In this document: positions 1 to 8,717 of the stretch, in pieces
Position numbering within the stretch: position 1 is the stretch's first letter
Layout: every line of letters starts with the position of its first letter
From: SAR202 cluster bacterium
Lineage (GTDB): Bacteria; Chloroflexota; Dehalococcoidia; Lucifugimonadales; UBA826
DNA length: 53,129 nucleotides
Reading direction: 5' to 3'
NCBI GenBank assembly: GCA_009392815.1
Contig: VFFS01000053.1
Span: 71,216-124,344, forward strand
Translations under genes and position numbers: made by a program
The notes under the pieces: generated by a model
What the model saw: the letters and a program-made list of their open reading frames with translations, nothing else
What the model was told of the DNA's origin: nothing
The model's database searches: none

Positions 1-596
1 ACTATAAGTTCTGGTCCTCTGATAGATTCTTTGTCGATCGCTTGCAGGAGGACCTTGATCATTGATCCCTGACGGTACCTTTCTGAGGTAACCTGTTGAC
101 TGATAGGCAGAATGGCTTCCGCCCTGCCCATATCTACAATAATTTTTGTGGGCTCAATTCGTTGGATAGTCGCCGTGACTATCTCTCCTTCTCTACCTTC
201 ATATTCTGAAAGTATAATTTCCCTTTCAGCCTCCCTAAGCCTTTGCAATACAACTTGCTTAGCTGTCTGCGCGGCTATTCTTCCTGCGCTGTTAGGGATG
301 TTCTCGGTCGCTATGGTATCTCCCACATCTGCTGTTGGCTTGAAGGTTTCTCGTGCCTCTGAAACTGATATTTCTTGTAAAGGGTCTTCAACCGTATCCA
401 CTACAGTTTTTATGATGTCTACTTGAATGTCACCTGATCCAGGATCTAGTCTGACAGATATATTCCTTCCCTCAGTAACGCTGTCTTTTTTGAATGCTGA
501 GACTAGGGCAACCTCAATCGCTGACATGACCTTATCTCTTGGGAGTCCTCTCTCTGCAGCGAGCTGAGTTAAAGCGACCAGGAAATCACTTTTCAT
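1..596 (-). CDS. nusA: Transcription termination/antitermination factor NusA, N-terminal part (runs off window)
   Basis: Reading leftwards from an ATG at 596, an open frame continues off the window edge. It begins MKSDFLVALTQLAAERGLPR, matches the NusA N-terminal RNA-polymerase-binding domain (residues ~1-125) and enters the S1 domain (around EIVTATIQRIEPTKIIVDMG). A strong Shine-Dalgarno, GGAGGTGAGG, lies just upstream (plus positions 599-610). NusA binds RNA polymerase and modulates pausing, termination and antitermination. In many bacteria nusA follows rimP; here it is the first gene of its transcript, with its own promoter and a 5' leader hairpin. The C-terminal KH domains are not visible. 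Confidence 0.93.
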   Translation of the reverse strand, partial: MKSDFLVALTQLAAERGLPRDKVMSAIEVALVSAFKKDSVTEGRNISVRLDPGSGDIQVDIIKTVVDTVEDPLQEISVSEARETFKPTADVGDTIATENIPNSAGRIAAQTAKQVVLQRLREAEREIILSEYEGREGEIVTATIQRIEPTKIIVDMGRAEAILPISQQVTSERYRQGSMIKVLLQAIDKESIRGPELI

Positions 597-635
597 GTTC
601 CCTCACCTCCAGCGAGTAATTTGTCTATATAACAA

Positions 636-660
636 AGAAAGAGGGGGTTACCCTCTTTCT
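636..660 (-). promoter_or_regulatory. nusA leader hairpin (attenuator-like)
   Basis: A perfect 10-bp inverted repeat (636-645 with 651-660, loop 646-650) sits in the nusA 5' UTR. On the nusA strand it is followed by TTTGTT, a weak U-rich run. It could be an intrinsic attenuator, an RNA-stability element or the remnant of a terminator. Regulation of nusA through it is inference. Confidence 0.5.
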
Positions 661-701
661 CTAAAAACATTCGTGTATAAGCGTCTTCTATCCGCCACGA
701 T

Positions 702-730
702 ATTATAGCAAAATAGGAAGGGTAAAACAA
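702..730 (-). promoter_or_regulatory. Sigma-70-type promoter for nusA
   Basis: On the minus strand, TTGTTT (725-730) and a perfect TATAAT (702-707) are separated by exactly 17 bp. The predicted start is near 695, giving a leader of about 100 nt that carries the hairpin at 636-660. Confidence 0.7.
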
Positions 731-821
731 CTTGGTGATTAGGGGATAAAGGATGGTGTGTTGAGTAAAATATTGAGAGGTTTTCTGTTGATTATTCAGG
801 TATTACATATTAAGAGGTAAC

Positions 822-1631
822 ATGCTGGTTTCATTCTTTGTAAAACACTCAATTAGCATCTCTAAATTTGCTAATTTATCAATCTTATCGTTCATGATGA
901 TAGTTTTTTTGTCATTCAGTATCTCTTGCTCAAGGTCTGAAACAAAAAGACTTATGGTTTTTTCCGCAGCGAGTCTTGTAGATGTCCTTCAGGAAACTGC
1001 TGATGACTTCGAACAAGAAACGGGCACAAAAATATTGTTCAATTTTGCAGGTTCACAGACTTTGGCCGGGGAAATATCTAATGGTGCGCCTGCGGACATA
1101 TTTATTTCTGCCGGTAACAGTCCGGCGACATTTTTGGTTGAGGGTGGTCACATTAATGAGCGGGACATTCTTGAACTGGTAGAAAATGTTTTAGTCGTGG
1201 CTACATCTGATAACGGTGAATTTAGTGATTTTAGCGACATCCAGGAATTAGTAGAAATGGACCGTATTGCTATAGCTGACCCAGATTTGGCCCCAGCGGG
1301 AGAATATGCCAGGGAAGCTTTGGATAATATTGGCGTTTGGTCTTCGATCTCGAAGAAGACTGTATTATCGTCAGACGTTCGCACCGCTTTGGCTTATGTT
1401 CAAACTGGTGACGTTGGTGCGGCTGTAGTTTATAGGACCGATGTGCCAATAGCTGCAGGAGTTTCAACAAAATTACTCATTCCTAGGGAACACCATACTC
1501 GTATCGTGTATCCTGCAGCGGTTGTGAAAAATGCGAGAGAGCCAATGTTGGGTAAGGAATATCTGGAATTTTTGAGAGCATCTTACGTAACTTCAGTCTT
1601 CGAAAAATATGGATTCGTTTCAGTTAGATAA
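822..1631 (+). CDS. modA: Molybdate ABC transporter substrate-binding lipoprotein ModA
   Basis: Binds molybdate or tungstate outside the membrane and hands it to ModBC. The mature part shows ModA features: LMVFSAASLVDVLQETADDF near the start, GSQTLAGEI, and GAPADIFISA. An N-terminal hydrophobic stretch ends in a lipobox (FSISC, Cys36), so the protein should be lipid-anchored, as expected without an outer membrane. The called ATG has an AAGAGGT ribosome site. That start gives a long n-region, so an internal Met at residue 25 or 26 is possible. First gene of a modABC cluster, 76 bp before modB. Tungstate versus molybdate preference cannot be read from the sequence. Confidence 0.9.
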   Translation: MLVSFFVKHSISISKFANLSILSFMMIVFLSFSISCSRSETKRLMVFSAASLVDVLQETADDFEQETGTKILFNFAGSQTLAGEISNGAPADIFISAGNSPATFLVEGGHINERDILELVENVLVVATSDNGEFSDFSDIQELVEMDRIAIADPDLAPAGEYAREALDNIGVWSSISKKTVLSSDVRTALAYVQTGDVGAAVVYRTDVPIAAGVSTKLLIPREHHTRIVYPAAVVKNAREPMLGKEYLEFLRASYVTSVFEKYGFVSVR

Positions 1632-1707
1632 AAATAAATGGATTCATGAAATACTTGTTGTAGTGTAAATTCTTATGCGCTCTTAGTTAACTTATGATTG
1701 AAATTTA

Positions 1708-2376
1708 ATGTTAGAAGTAACGTATATAACTCTTAAAGTGGCTCTAGCAGCCACTGTTATCAACTTTCCTTTTGCACTCTACATCGGCTGGATTCTGGGG
1801 AGAAGAAATCCCAGAGGACGCCTAATACTGGAAGTATTGATATCGCTTCCACTAGCCTTGCCACCTGTTGTCACTGGGTACGCTTTGCTACTGGCGCTAG
1901 GCAGCAGAAGTCCCATCGGATCCTTCACGCAGTTTGTTTTTGGGAGTGACATCATATTTACCTGGGTAGCTGCATCATTGGCTGCTGCAGTAGTGTCTTT
2001 TCCCTTGATGGTTCGATCAATTATCGTGGCGATGTCGGCAGTAGATCCCCGGCTCGAACGATCTGCTAGATCCTTGGGTGCTGGTCCTGTGAAAACCTTT
2101 TTTTCTATAACACTTCCCTTGTCTTATCAGGGGGTAATTGCGGGTACATTGCTGGGTTTTGTTCGTGCTTTGAGCGAGTTTGGGGCCACGATTATCGTTG
2201 CGGGAAACATACCAGGAGTCACGCAGACATTGCCGTTAGCAATATTTGCCAAGGTGCAAACAGGTAGAACTTCGGAAGCTTTTGAACTCGTTGCTGTTTC
2301 AGTTATTTTGGCTGTTATTTCTCTTGCGATTCACAATTGGTTATTGTCTCGCTCAAGTAACAGAGGTGTCATATGA
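1708..2376 (+). CDS. modB: Molybdate ABC transporter permease ModB
   Basis: 222-residue multi-span permease of the ModB/CysTW type. The cytoplasmic EAA-like loop that docks the ATPase is present (ERSARSLGAGPVKTFFSITLP) and is followed by the ModB-typical ALSEFGATIIVAGNIPG. It forms the membrane channel for molybdate with ModA and ModC. The ribosome site is weak. The stop overlaps the modC start by 4 nt (ATGA), implying coupled translation. Length is normal for the family. Confidence 0.92.
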   Translation: MLEVTYITLKVALAATVINFPFALYIGWILGRRNPRGRLILEVLISLPLALPPVVTGYALLLALGSRSPIGSFTQFVFGSDIIFTWVAASLAAAVVSFPLMVRSIIVAMSAVDPRLERSARSLGAGPVKTFFSITLPLSYQGVIAGTLLGFVRALSEFGATIIVAGNIPGVTQTLPLAIFAKVQTGRTSEAFELVAVSVILAVISLAIHNWLLSRSSNRGVI

Positions 2377-3467
2377 GTAGTTTGGGTGAGGCAATTAGGC
2401 TCGAGGTAAAGAAGAATCAAGGAAACTTCACTCTGGATTGTGAACTCGATATTTCAGATGGTATTACCGCTATATTTGGGCCTTCTGGTAGTGGTAAAAC
2501 TACCCTTTTAGACTGCATAGCAGGGTTTCTTACCCCAGATGAGGGTAGTATCTCGAAATTTGAGAGAACCATTTTTTCGAGTGATCAGTCCATCGATATC
2601 CCACCTGACAAACGGGGTATTGGCTATGTAGTGCAAAATTCTGCGTTATTTCCCCATCTCACGGTAAAAGAGAATATTAATTACGGTTTTTCTCTGACTC
2701 CAAAGCGCAATAGGAAGTATTCCCTGGAAAAAGTCATGGAAATACTCGATATTTCCTATCTGTCAGAAAGAGAGACCGGAAATTTATCTGGAGGTGAGCG
2801 CCAGAGGGTGGCATTGGCCAGGTCATTAGCGGCTTTTCCCGACATACTTCTTCTGGACGAACCATTGGCTTCTCTGGACGCTCCGTTCAGAGGAGTTATT
2901 CTCCAAAAGTTGAGGGAGATATTCAGCGAATTACATATTCCGATGCTCTATGTCTCTCACTCAATATCTGAAGTTATGGCTTTGGCACATAGAGTGGCTG
3001 TTTTGTCTAATGGGAAAGTAATAGCTACAGGCAATGTAGGTATTCTTTTGCGTGATTCTAATGCAAAGCAGGTTGCGGATTTTGCATCTTTTGAAAACTT
3101 GCTGCAGGGGACAACCGGTTCTGTCGGAAGCTATGGCCAGAAATTTATTTCTATAGGCAATATTAGGTTGATACTTCCTGACGGACGATCCGACAAAGGG
3201 GAAACTGATGAAATACTGGTGTCTATAAGGGCATCCGATATTATATTAACTAAAGTCAGGCCGGTCGGACTAAGTGCTCGAAACGTAGTTGCGGCGAGAG
3301 TAAAAGAGATTCATCCAACAGATACATCGTTGTTGGTGGAATGCGACATAGGTGACTCGATCTATGTTGAGATAACAAATCATGCGCAAGATGAATTGAA
3401 TATAGGTCCAGGCACAGAAGTTTTTCTAATAATTAAAGCCAGCAGTATCGTAGTATTGGACAATTGA
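2373..3467 (+). CDS. modC: Molybdate ABC transporter ATP-binding protein ModC
   Basis: ATPase that powers molybdate import. Visible motifs: Walker A GPSGSGKT (36-43), Q-loop VVQN (86-89), ABC signature LSGGERQ (138-144), Walker B ILLLDEP (158-164), and the H-loop in YVSHS. The C-terminal ~130 residues fit a TOBE/molybdate-binding regulatory domain (VSIRASDIILTKVRP, then VVAARVKEI). At 364 residues it has normal ModC length. Last gene of the operon. It converges on the amidohydrolase with a 31-bp gap in which I see no clear terminator. Confidence 0.92.
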   Translation: MSSLGEAIRLEVKKNQGNFTLDCELDISDGITAIFGPSGSGKTTLLDCIAGFLTPDEGSISKFERTIFSSDQSIDIPPDKRGIGYVVQNSALFPHLTVKENINYGFSLTPKRNRKYSLEKVMEILDISYLSERETGNLSGGERQRVALARSLAAFPDILLLDEPLASLDAPFRGVILQKLREIFSELHIPMLYVSHSISEVMALAHRVAVLSNGKVIATGNVGILLRDSNAKQVADFASFENLLQGTTGSVGSYGQKFISIGNIRLILPDGRSDKGETDEILVSIRASDIILTKVRPVGLSARNVVAARVKEIHPTDTSLLVECDIGDSIYVEITNHAQDELNIGPGTEVFLIIKASSIVVLDN

Positions 3468-3498
3468 TTTAGAAGCTAGGTGTTTTGGGATCTCTTCT

Positions 3499-4731
3499 TT
3501 AAATTAAAAGTTGTCCTAATTCCTTCACGAGACTTCCTCTAGAAACTATGGTATCTACGTTATGTAGAGCTTCGATTTTTTCTGAAGGGTCCCCGTTCAC
3601 AATTAAAATATCGGCTGACTTTCCGGGTGTAATAGTTCCGATCTCGTTTTCTTTGCCAAGACATTCCGCAGATGTTTTTGTAGCGCAGGTTATCGCTTCC
3701 ATTGGACTAATACCCATACTGTTAACCATCACTTCGGGTATGTAGGCAAAGTCGTCGAAATGTGCGTTAGTCATTCCTGAATCCATTCCTGTAACGAATT
3801 TCACCCCTCGATCCCACATATCTCTGAGAATTTCAAATCGTCTTTCTGGATCTGCCATTGCTCCTGAATCTGCTCTTTTCACTCTTCCGCGAAGGTTGTT
3901 TAAGTGAGAAAGAGCTAAGGTTGGATCTACATATATGCCTTTTTCAGCTATTTGATCGGCAACATCAGGATCGTAATCGTATAGCTCGTCAGGATTTTCT
4001 GACATCCATGAACAGTGAATCAGGTTATGTATTCCTGCTTTGACACAATTCTTCACTCCCTCGGTAGCGTGGCAGTGAGCCGCGACTTTGAGCCCTAATC
4101 TTTCTGCGTCTTCAACAGCGTCTTTGAGGGTATTCCAATCGTATTGGGGAGCTCGTACATTGGTGCCCGGGGTAAAACCACCACCGGTAGACATGATTTT
4201 TATGTGGTCCGCTCCCAGCTTGAATTGATTTCTAATAGCTCTAACAACTTGTTCACTAGAGTCTGCTTCAGTACCAAACATATTACAGTGTCCGCCTGTG
4301 GTCGTAATTGGGGTTCCGGCTACCAACAATCTTGGTCCCGGAATGATGCCTTCCTCAATACTTTGTCTTAGAGGGAATACAACTTCATTTCTGCTGCCTA
4401 GGTCTCTCATGGTCGTAACTCCCGACGAAAGAGATGAGCGAACTGCTTGACTGCCTCTTAGCAAAAAGGTTTCGTTTGTTTCCGTAGTTATATGTTCGTA
4501 GGCGTCAGATTCTGCACTACAATGAATGTGAGAATGCATTTCTATGAAACCAGGCATTAGAGTTCCACCTGAATGGTCTATTATGTGTGCGGAGTCTAGA
4601 TCTACTGAATTCAATTCAGATTGTGAGCAAACTTTAGTTATTGTTTCGTCTTCAACAACAACGGCTGCATTTTTTACAACTTCCGTAGCAGAACCATCTA
4701 TCAAACGGTCAGCTTTTAAAACGAATTTCAT
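3499..4731 (-). CDS. Metal-dependent amidohydrolase (imidazolonepropionase/Xaa-Pro-dipeptidase-like)
   Basis: Amidohydrolase-superfamily TIM barrel. Metal-site residues visible: HSH (66-68), candidate carboxylated Lys179 (in ADHIKIM), His219/His221 (AAHCH), His239 (IHCSW) and Asp317 (TGMDSGM). This set matches the binuclear group annotated as imidazolonepropionase-like or prolidase-like hydrolases acting on amide or dipeptide-like substrates. The substrate is not predictable. I chose the ATG at 4731 rather than one 33 nt upstream because GGAGA sits 4-8 nt before it and the protein then begins MKFVLKADRLIDG, as is usual for the family. Divergent from the Nudix gene. Confidence 0.85.
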   Translation of the reverse strand: MKFVLKADRLIDGSATEVVKNAAVVVEDETITKVCSQSELNSVDLDSAHIIDHSGGTLMPGFIEMHSHIHCSAESDAYEHITTETNETFLLRGSQAVRSSLSSGVTTMRDLGSRNEVVFPLRQSIEEGIIPGPRLLVAGTPITTTGGHCNMFGTEADSSEQVVRAIRNQFKLGADHIKIMSTGGGFTPGTNVRAPQYDWNTLKDAVEDAERLGLKVAAHCHATEGVKNCVKAGIHNLIHCSWMSENPDELYDYDPDVADQIAEKGIYVDPTLALSHLNNLRGRVKRADSGAMADPERRFEILRDMWDRGVKFVTGMDSGMTNAHFDDFAYIPEVMVNSMGISPMEAITCATKTSAECLGKENEIGTITPGKSADILIVNGDPSEKIEALHNVDTIVSRGSLVKELGQLLI

Positions 4732-4865
4732 GTTCGGTCTCCATAATGGAATGGTTGATGGCAAAAGTGGAATGTAGGCATTATATAGTAGTAATAACTT
4801 CTAGAGATTGCCTCTTATTCTGAGCAGCAATATACTTCGCATCCGTGGTACGTAGAGGGAGATTA

Positions 4866-5630
4866 ATGACAGACTTAACTTGGGAAATGAATCCTTTTGG
4901 TGGGGCACTCGTTGATTCAAGATCGGTCGACCCAGACCCAAATATATTTTCGGACCAACTGAAACGTGCAATTCAAACCTGGAAACATGAAGACGTCAAA
5001 GTAGCATGGCTGGAGATTTTGCCGAGTTGCTTTTCAGCTATACCTATTGCAGGGGAAAAAGGGTTCATCTTTCATCACGCCGACAGTGATTCTGCAACTA
5101 TGACTTTGGATATTCATGCAGGGTCTTTTATCCCTCCCTATGCTACTCACTATACGGGTATCGGGGGCGTAGTGATAAATGAAGATAATCAGATTTTGGT
5201 GGTTTCAGAGAAGTATAGGGCGGCGGGTAGGGGACCCTCTTACAAACTTCCGGGCGGAGCTTTAACACAAGGAGAACATTTAGCATCAGCCGCTGTTAGG
5301 GAAGTGAAAGAAGAAACAGGTATAGCCACTGAGTTTCAGGCTCTAGTATGTTTCAGACATTGGCATGGATACAGGTATGGGAAATCAGATATATATTTTG
5401 TCGCTAAACTCAAACCTCTGAGTGACATAATCACGATGCAGGAAGAAGAGATTGCAGAATGTCTGTGGATGGATGTGGACGAATTTTTGAGCTCCGATAC
5501 AATTCATCTGTTTAACAAAACAATCGTTAAGGCAGCACTTCTCAGTAAAGGTGTTTCACCTGTAGAAATTCCAGGTTATGGCCCGTCAGAAGATTTTGAA
5601 TTTTTTATGCCACCTGATGCTATGGCGTGA
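4866..5630 (+). CDS. Nudix hydrolase with N-terminal pre-Nudix domain
   Basis: 254-residue protein. A complete Nudix box spans residues 131-153 (G-x5-E137-x7-REVKEETGI), the Mg-binding site that hydrolyses nucleoside-diphosphate-X compounds. The N-terminal ~95 residues and the phrase WLEILPSCFSAIPIA resemble the pre-Nudix domain of the NUDT6/plant NUDX type; that assignment is family knowledge. The start at 4866 is preferred over an ATG 21 nt upstream because AGAGGGAG lies directly before it. The substrate (ADP-ribose, NADH, CoA or other) is unknown. Confidence 0.83.
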   Translation: MTDLTWEMNPFGGALVDSRSVDPDPNIFSDQLKRAIQTWKHEDVKVAWLEILPSCFSAIPIAGEKGFIFHHADSDSATMTLDIHAGSFIPPYATHYTGIGGVVINEDNQILVVSEKYRAAGRGPSYKLPGGALTQGEHLASAAVREVKEETGIATEFQALVCFRHWHGYRYGKSDIYFVAKLKPLSDIITMQEEEIAECLWMDVDEFLSSDTIHLFNKTIVKAALLSKGVSPVEIPGYGPSEDFEFFMPPDAMA

Positions 5631-5702
5631 ATATATTCTGTAAGCATTTTTATTTTTTTTGTTTCATTTTTATTGAAAATTTTATAAGTTGAGGTGACTT
5701 CA

Positions 5703-6425
5703 GTGAGTGAGAAAAATCTTAAGCAACGTATTCGTGATGGTGAAAAGCTTATAGGGGTGAGTGTTCCATTGGACGCAACCAAGTTAGAAATGGATTCTAT
5801 AATCCAAAAAGACGATTATGACTTTGTGTTTACTGATAGTCAGCATGGCCCGTTCAACGAAGAGACACTAGTTCAGTTTTGTGAATATGCTTCTGATTTG
5901 GGAATTCCCTCACAATTTCGTATCAAACATACGAGACATTCTTATCTCATCGGAAATATTCTTGATCTTGGGCCTGTCGGTATAGAGGTACCTCAAGTGG
6001 AGGACATAGAAACTGTCGAGGAAGCAGTGCATTACTTCTATTATCCTCACAAAGGTGGAAGAAGTGTGGGAGGTGCAGCTCGACATGGAGTCGAAGGTAG
6101 GGGTGAAAGGCTACAATACGCAGACTGGTGGAACTCCACAGGATTTTTGTCTATTCAAATGGAGTCTCTCAGAGCTGTGACTACAGTGAAGAAACTTGCG
6201 ATAGAGGGTGTGGATTGCCTTACATGGGGTCCTAATGATCTTTTATTTGATATAGAGAGCCATCCTAATCCTCTCCTGACAACCGTTGATGAGTGTGTAA
6301 GGCACGCTCTAGATCAGCTTGGCGATAGTCCCACTAAGATCAGTTTCAGAAGCTATGACTATAAATTGAGAGATAAATACTTTGATATGGGAGTGACAGT
6401 TCTAATGGAAAGCCCGAGATCGTGA
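5703..6425 (+). CDS. HpcH/HpaI-family aldolase (2-dehydro-3-deoxy-aldarate aldolase-like)
   Basis: Class II pyruvate aldolase family, about 240 residues, close to family length. Recognisable: FVFTDSQHGPFNEETL (usual form FVxIDxEHGP), GIEVPQVEDIETVEEAV, GGRSVGGAARHG, and QMESLRAV. In characterised enzymes a Glu and an Asp in these regions bind the divalent metal. The GTG at 5703 is chosen because GAGGTG lies 6 nt upstream; a GTG nine bases earlier overlaps that ribosome site. The C-terminus (VLMESPRS) is slightly short. Substrate unknown. The usual general-base His of SxQHGP is kept. Confidence 0.83.
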   Translation: MSEKNLKQRIRDGEKLIGVSVPLDATKLEMDSIIQKDDYDFVFTDSQHGPFNEETLVQFCEYASDLGIPSQFRIKHTRHSYLIGNILDLGPVGIEVPQVEDIETVEEAVHYFYYPHKGGRSVGGAARHGVEGRGERLQYADWWNSTGFLSIQMESLRAVTTVKKLAIEGVDCLTWGPNDLLFDIESHPNPLLTTVDECVRHALDQLGDSPTKISFRSYDYKLRDKYFDMGVTVLMESPRS

Positions 6426-6499
6426 TACCTGAGTATGGGCTGACCTCATAGTGATGGCGGATAAATTCTCAAGAATCACTTAATTCGTCCAATTTGAAA

Positions 6500-6528
6500 T
6501 TGACACCTCATTATCACGAAAGTACAAT
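6500..6528 (+). promoter_or_regulatory. Strong sigma-70-type promoter for rpmH cluster
   Basis: TTGACA (6500-6505) and TACAAT (6523-6528) are separated by exactly 17 bp. The predicted start is near 6535, about 20 nt before the rpmH ATG. It is the best promoter-like match I found in the window and likely drives rpmH-rnpA-yidD and onward. Confidence 0.75.
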
Positions 6529-6555
6529 TTATAGGTTAATTTAAGAGGCTAGGAT

Positions 6556-6693
6556 ATGCCCAAGAGAACCTACCAACCAAGAAAAAGAAGACGCGCTCGA
6601 GTTCATGGATTTCGGTCACGAATGAGCTCGAAAGGCGGACGTAACGTTTTGAAACGACGTATGTTTAAAGGACGTCAAAGGCTTACTGTCTGA
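6556..6693 (+). CDS. rpmH: 50S ribosomal protein L34
   Basis: A 45-residue, very basic protein beginning [13 protein letters not shown] and ending KGRQRLTV. It matches L34 along its whole length, including HGFRSRM and GRNVLKRR. L34 is part of the large ribosomal subunit. The ATG follows GAGGCTAGGAT. It heads the conserved rpmH-rnpA-yidD-yidC-jag cluster. No dnaA gene or DnaA-box cluster is next to it, so this is not evidence of a replication origin. Confidence 0.96.
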   Translation: MPKRTYQPRKRRRARVHGFRSRMSSKGGRNVLKRRMFKGRQRLTV

Positions 6694-6826
6694 AGTTATA
6701 AAGCCGCGTGGGTGTAATGCTCATTCCGCGAATTGGCTTGTTTGCGTACCTGCTCTTCCAACAGTTTTATCAATACAAACCTTACATTTTAGTAAGATTT
6801 GGGCTTTGTGGTTGTATAGTTTGTAT

Positions 6827-7180
6827 ATGCAAAAGGAAATGCGCCTTACTGCTTCATCGGATTTTTTAAATGTTCGACAGCAGGGGAATAGTTGCTCAGA
6901 CAGACTCTTCGTTATTGTCGCATCTAAAAGAGGGTGTTTCTGGAATAATGAGAATTGCCAATCCAGGTTTGGGTTTGTGGTTTCAAAAAGAATAGGTAAC
7001 GCGGTGGTCCGAAATAAGTGCAAAAGGCGAATGAGAGAATCTGCTAAATTACTTGATGTGATAGCTGGGTATGACATTGTCTTTATAGCTCGCCGGAATG
7101 CTGATAGTGCCTCCTTTGATGAAATATGTGATTCTATGTCAAGGCTTGTTGATGTGGCAGGGCTCTATTTATCAGAATGA
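6827..7180 (+). CDS. rnpA: Ribonuclease P protein component RnpA
   Basis: Protein subunit of RNase P, which matures tRNA 5' ends with the rnpB RNA. The diagnostic RNR-type motif is present (SKRIGNAVVRNKCKRRMRE), along with RFGFVV and a C-terminal YDIVFIARRNA. I chose the ATG at 6827 (MQKEMRLTASSDF) because family proteins begin about eight residues before the (R)L...DF segment. An upstream in-frame ATG at 6806 and a downstream one at 6839 are alternatives. The ribosome site is poor. It lies 133 nt after rpmH. Confidence 0.9.
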   Translation: MQKEMRLTASSDFLNVRQQGNSCSDRLFVIVASKRGCFWNNENCQSRFGFVVSKRIGNAVVRNKCKRRMRESAKLLDVIAGYDIVFIARRNADSASFDEICDSMSRLVDVAGLYLSE

Positions 7181-7219
7181 AGTATCTGGATGTTCCCAAT
7201 AAGCTTTCACCAGTGAAAC

Positions 7220-7444
7220 ATGATTAGCCACAATCTTGGGCAAGGCCTCATTTGGATAATAAGCTTTTACAAGAGGGCTGTATCACCCTATATCCCACCA
7301 GCTTGCAGGCATGAACCCACGTGTTCTACTTATGCTTTGGAATCCATCAGTAAACATGGTTTGTGGAAAGGATCTACTTTAGCCATGAGGAGGATTCTTA
7401 GATGCAACCCACTAGGTACCAAAGGTTATGATCCGGTTCCGTAA
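7220..7444 (+). CDS. yidD: Membrane protein insertion efficiency factor YidD
   Basis: 74 residues, the normal YidD size. Family signature visible: [20 protein letters not shown] and [12 protein letters not shown], then [19 protein letters not shown]. YidD is a small amphipathic protein at the inner face of the membrane that assists YidC. It sits between rnpA and the beta-propeller lipoprotein, whose reading frame may overlap its end. Confidence 0.94.
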   Translation: MISHNLGQGLIWIISFYKRAVSPYIPPACRHEPTCSTYALESISKHGLWKGSTLAMRRILRCNPLGTKGYDPVP

Positions 7445-7445
7445 A

Positions 7446-8669
7446 ATGAGGGATAGTTTGTACAATTTTTTTTTGGAACGGAATGTGTCGACGAAACTTT
7501 TGCCGCTGTTTGTTAAATTAATATTGCTACTAACGTTATTGGCCATATTTATAGGTTGTTCACGTGTTGGAACTGCCCAAGGATGGTCCGGTGGTGTACT
7601 TGTGGACGAATCCCTAATTATCGGTAGTATGGACGGCCAGTTGCTTTCCTTAAACACTGAGACTGGTAGACAAGACTGGGCTCCTACTTTGATACGGGTA
7701 GATGATGATAAGGATGACAGGAGGGCGATATATGGCACCCCCGCAGTCTATGAGGGTGTCGCTTTTTTGGGTTCCTATGATGGAAAAATTCACGCCTATG
7801 ATCTGGAAGACGGTGCCTTGTTGGACACTGAGCCAATTGCAGATGAAATTGTAGGGGCACCTTTGATAGAGAATGACGTGATGTATATTGGTTCAAGTGA
7901 TGGTTTTATGCATGCTTTCAATATTTCCATCAGAGGCCAAGAAATAACAATGGAAAGAAAATGGAAATTTCAAACGGGGTCTAGTATATGGTCAACGCCA
8001 CAAGTTTTTGAAAACCTTTTAATATTTTCTTCTCTCGATCACAAAATATATGGACTAGATCTTACTTGTAATACATGCATTGAGAGCGGGTCTCCGGAGT
8101 GGGTGTATGAAACCGGAGGGGCTGTAGCATCGTCGCCACTTGTGTTGAACGGAGAAGTCTATATTGGATCATTCGATGGCAACTTTTATTCACTGGACGC
8201 TTTGTCAGGTAAGGAAATCTGGCGGTTTACAGGGGCTTCGAACTGGTATTGGGGAAGTGCAATTACCGATGGAAGTGTCATATACGCTCCATCATTGAAT
8301 GGAAGTTTATATGCACTCAACAAAAATGATGGAAGTTTGAGATGGGAAAGCAAAACAAAGGGAGCTATCGTAGGTTCCCCGGCAATAGTTTCCGATATGA
8401 TTGCATACGGTTCCAAAGATGGGGATCTTTATGTTTCGGAGCTGTCAACCGGGATAGTAATTGGTAGTTGCAGTACGGGGGACAAGATTGAGGCGCCTAT
8501 TATTTCGGACGGTGATTCTGTTTACTTTAGTGTGAGGGATCACTCCATCAGGGCTATTCAGATAAAAGGGAATGGGAATCCAGATGAAAAATGGGATGCG
8601 CCCTATTTTTCAAACAAAGCTAAAGACGGAGAAATCCCGAATCCCAGCGATTGGGCCCCTTCTTGTTGA
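7446..8669 (+). CDS. BamB-like eight-bladed PQQ-repeat beta-propeller lipoprotein
   Basis: About 407 residues. A signal sequence ends in a lipobox (LAIFIGC), followed by eight repeats of the PQQ/BamB blade type (e.g. VYIGSFDGNFYSLDALSG and VIYAPSLNGSLYALNKNDG), the blade number of BamB. I chose the ATG one base after the yidD stop; an in-frame ATG at 7428 overlaps yidD by 17 nt. BamB proper serves the outer-membrane BAM complex, but no outer-membrane genes are seen here. A surface-anchored scaffold or chaperone near YidC is a guess from position. The tryptophan-docking motifs are irregular. Placement between yidD and yidC is unusual. Confidence 0.85.
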   Translation: MRDSLYNFFLERNVSTKLLPLFVKLILLLTLLAIFIGCSRVGTAQGWSGGVLVDESLIIGSMDGQLLSLNTETGRQDWAPTLIRVDDDKDDRRAIYGTPAVYEGVAFLGSYDGKIHAYDLEDGALLDTEPIADEIVGAPLIENDVMYIGSSDGFMHAFNISIRGQEITMERKWKFQTGSSIWSTPQVFENLLIFSSLDHKIYGLDLTCNTCIESGSPEWVYETGGAVASSPLVLNGEVYIGSFDGNFYSLDALSGKEIWRFTGASNWYWGSAITDGSVIYAPSLNGSLYALNKNDGSLRWESKTKGAIVGSPAIVSDMIAYGSKDGDLYVSELSTGIVIGSCSTGDKIEAPIISDGDSVYFSVRDHSIRAIQIKGNGNPDEKWDAPYFSNKAKDGEIPNPSDWAPSC

Positions 8670-8717
8670 TAGTATTTATTTGGCACAGTAAATATGTGAG
8701 TAAGTGAAGGTTAACTA

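Noticed and set aside
6426-6800. Replication origin at the rpmH/rnpA cluster
   Set aside because: dnaA is not adjacent and I see no cluster of DnaA boxes; the upstream gene is an aldolase.
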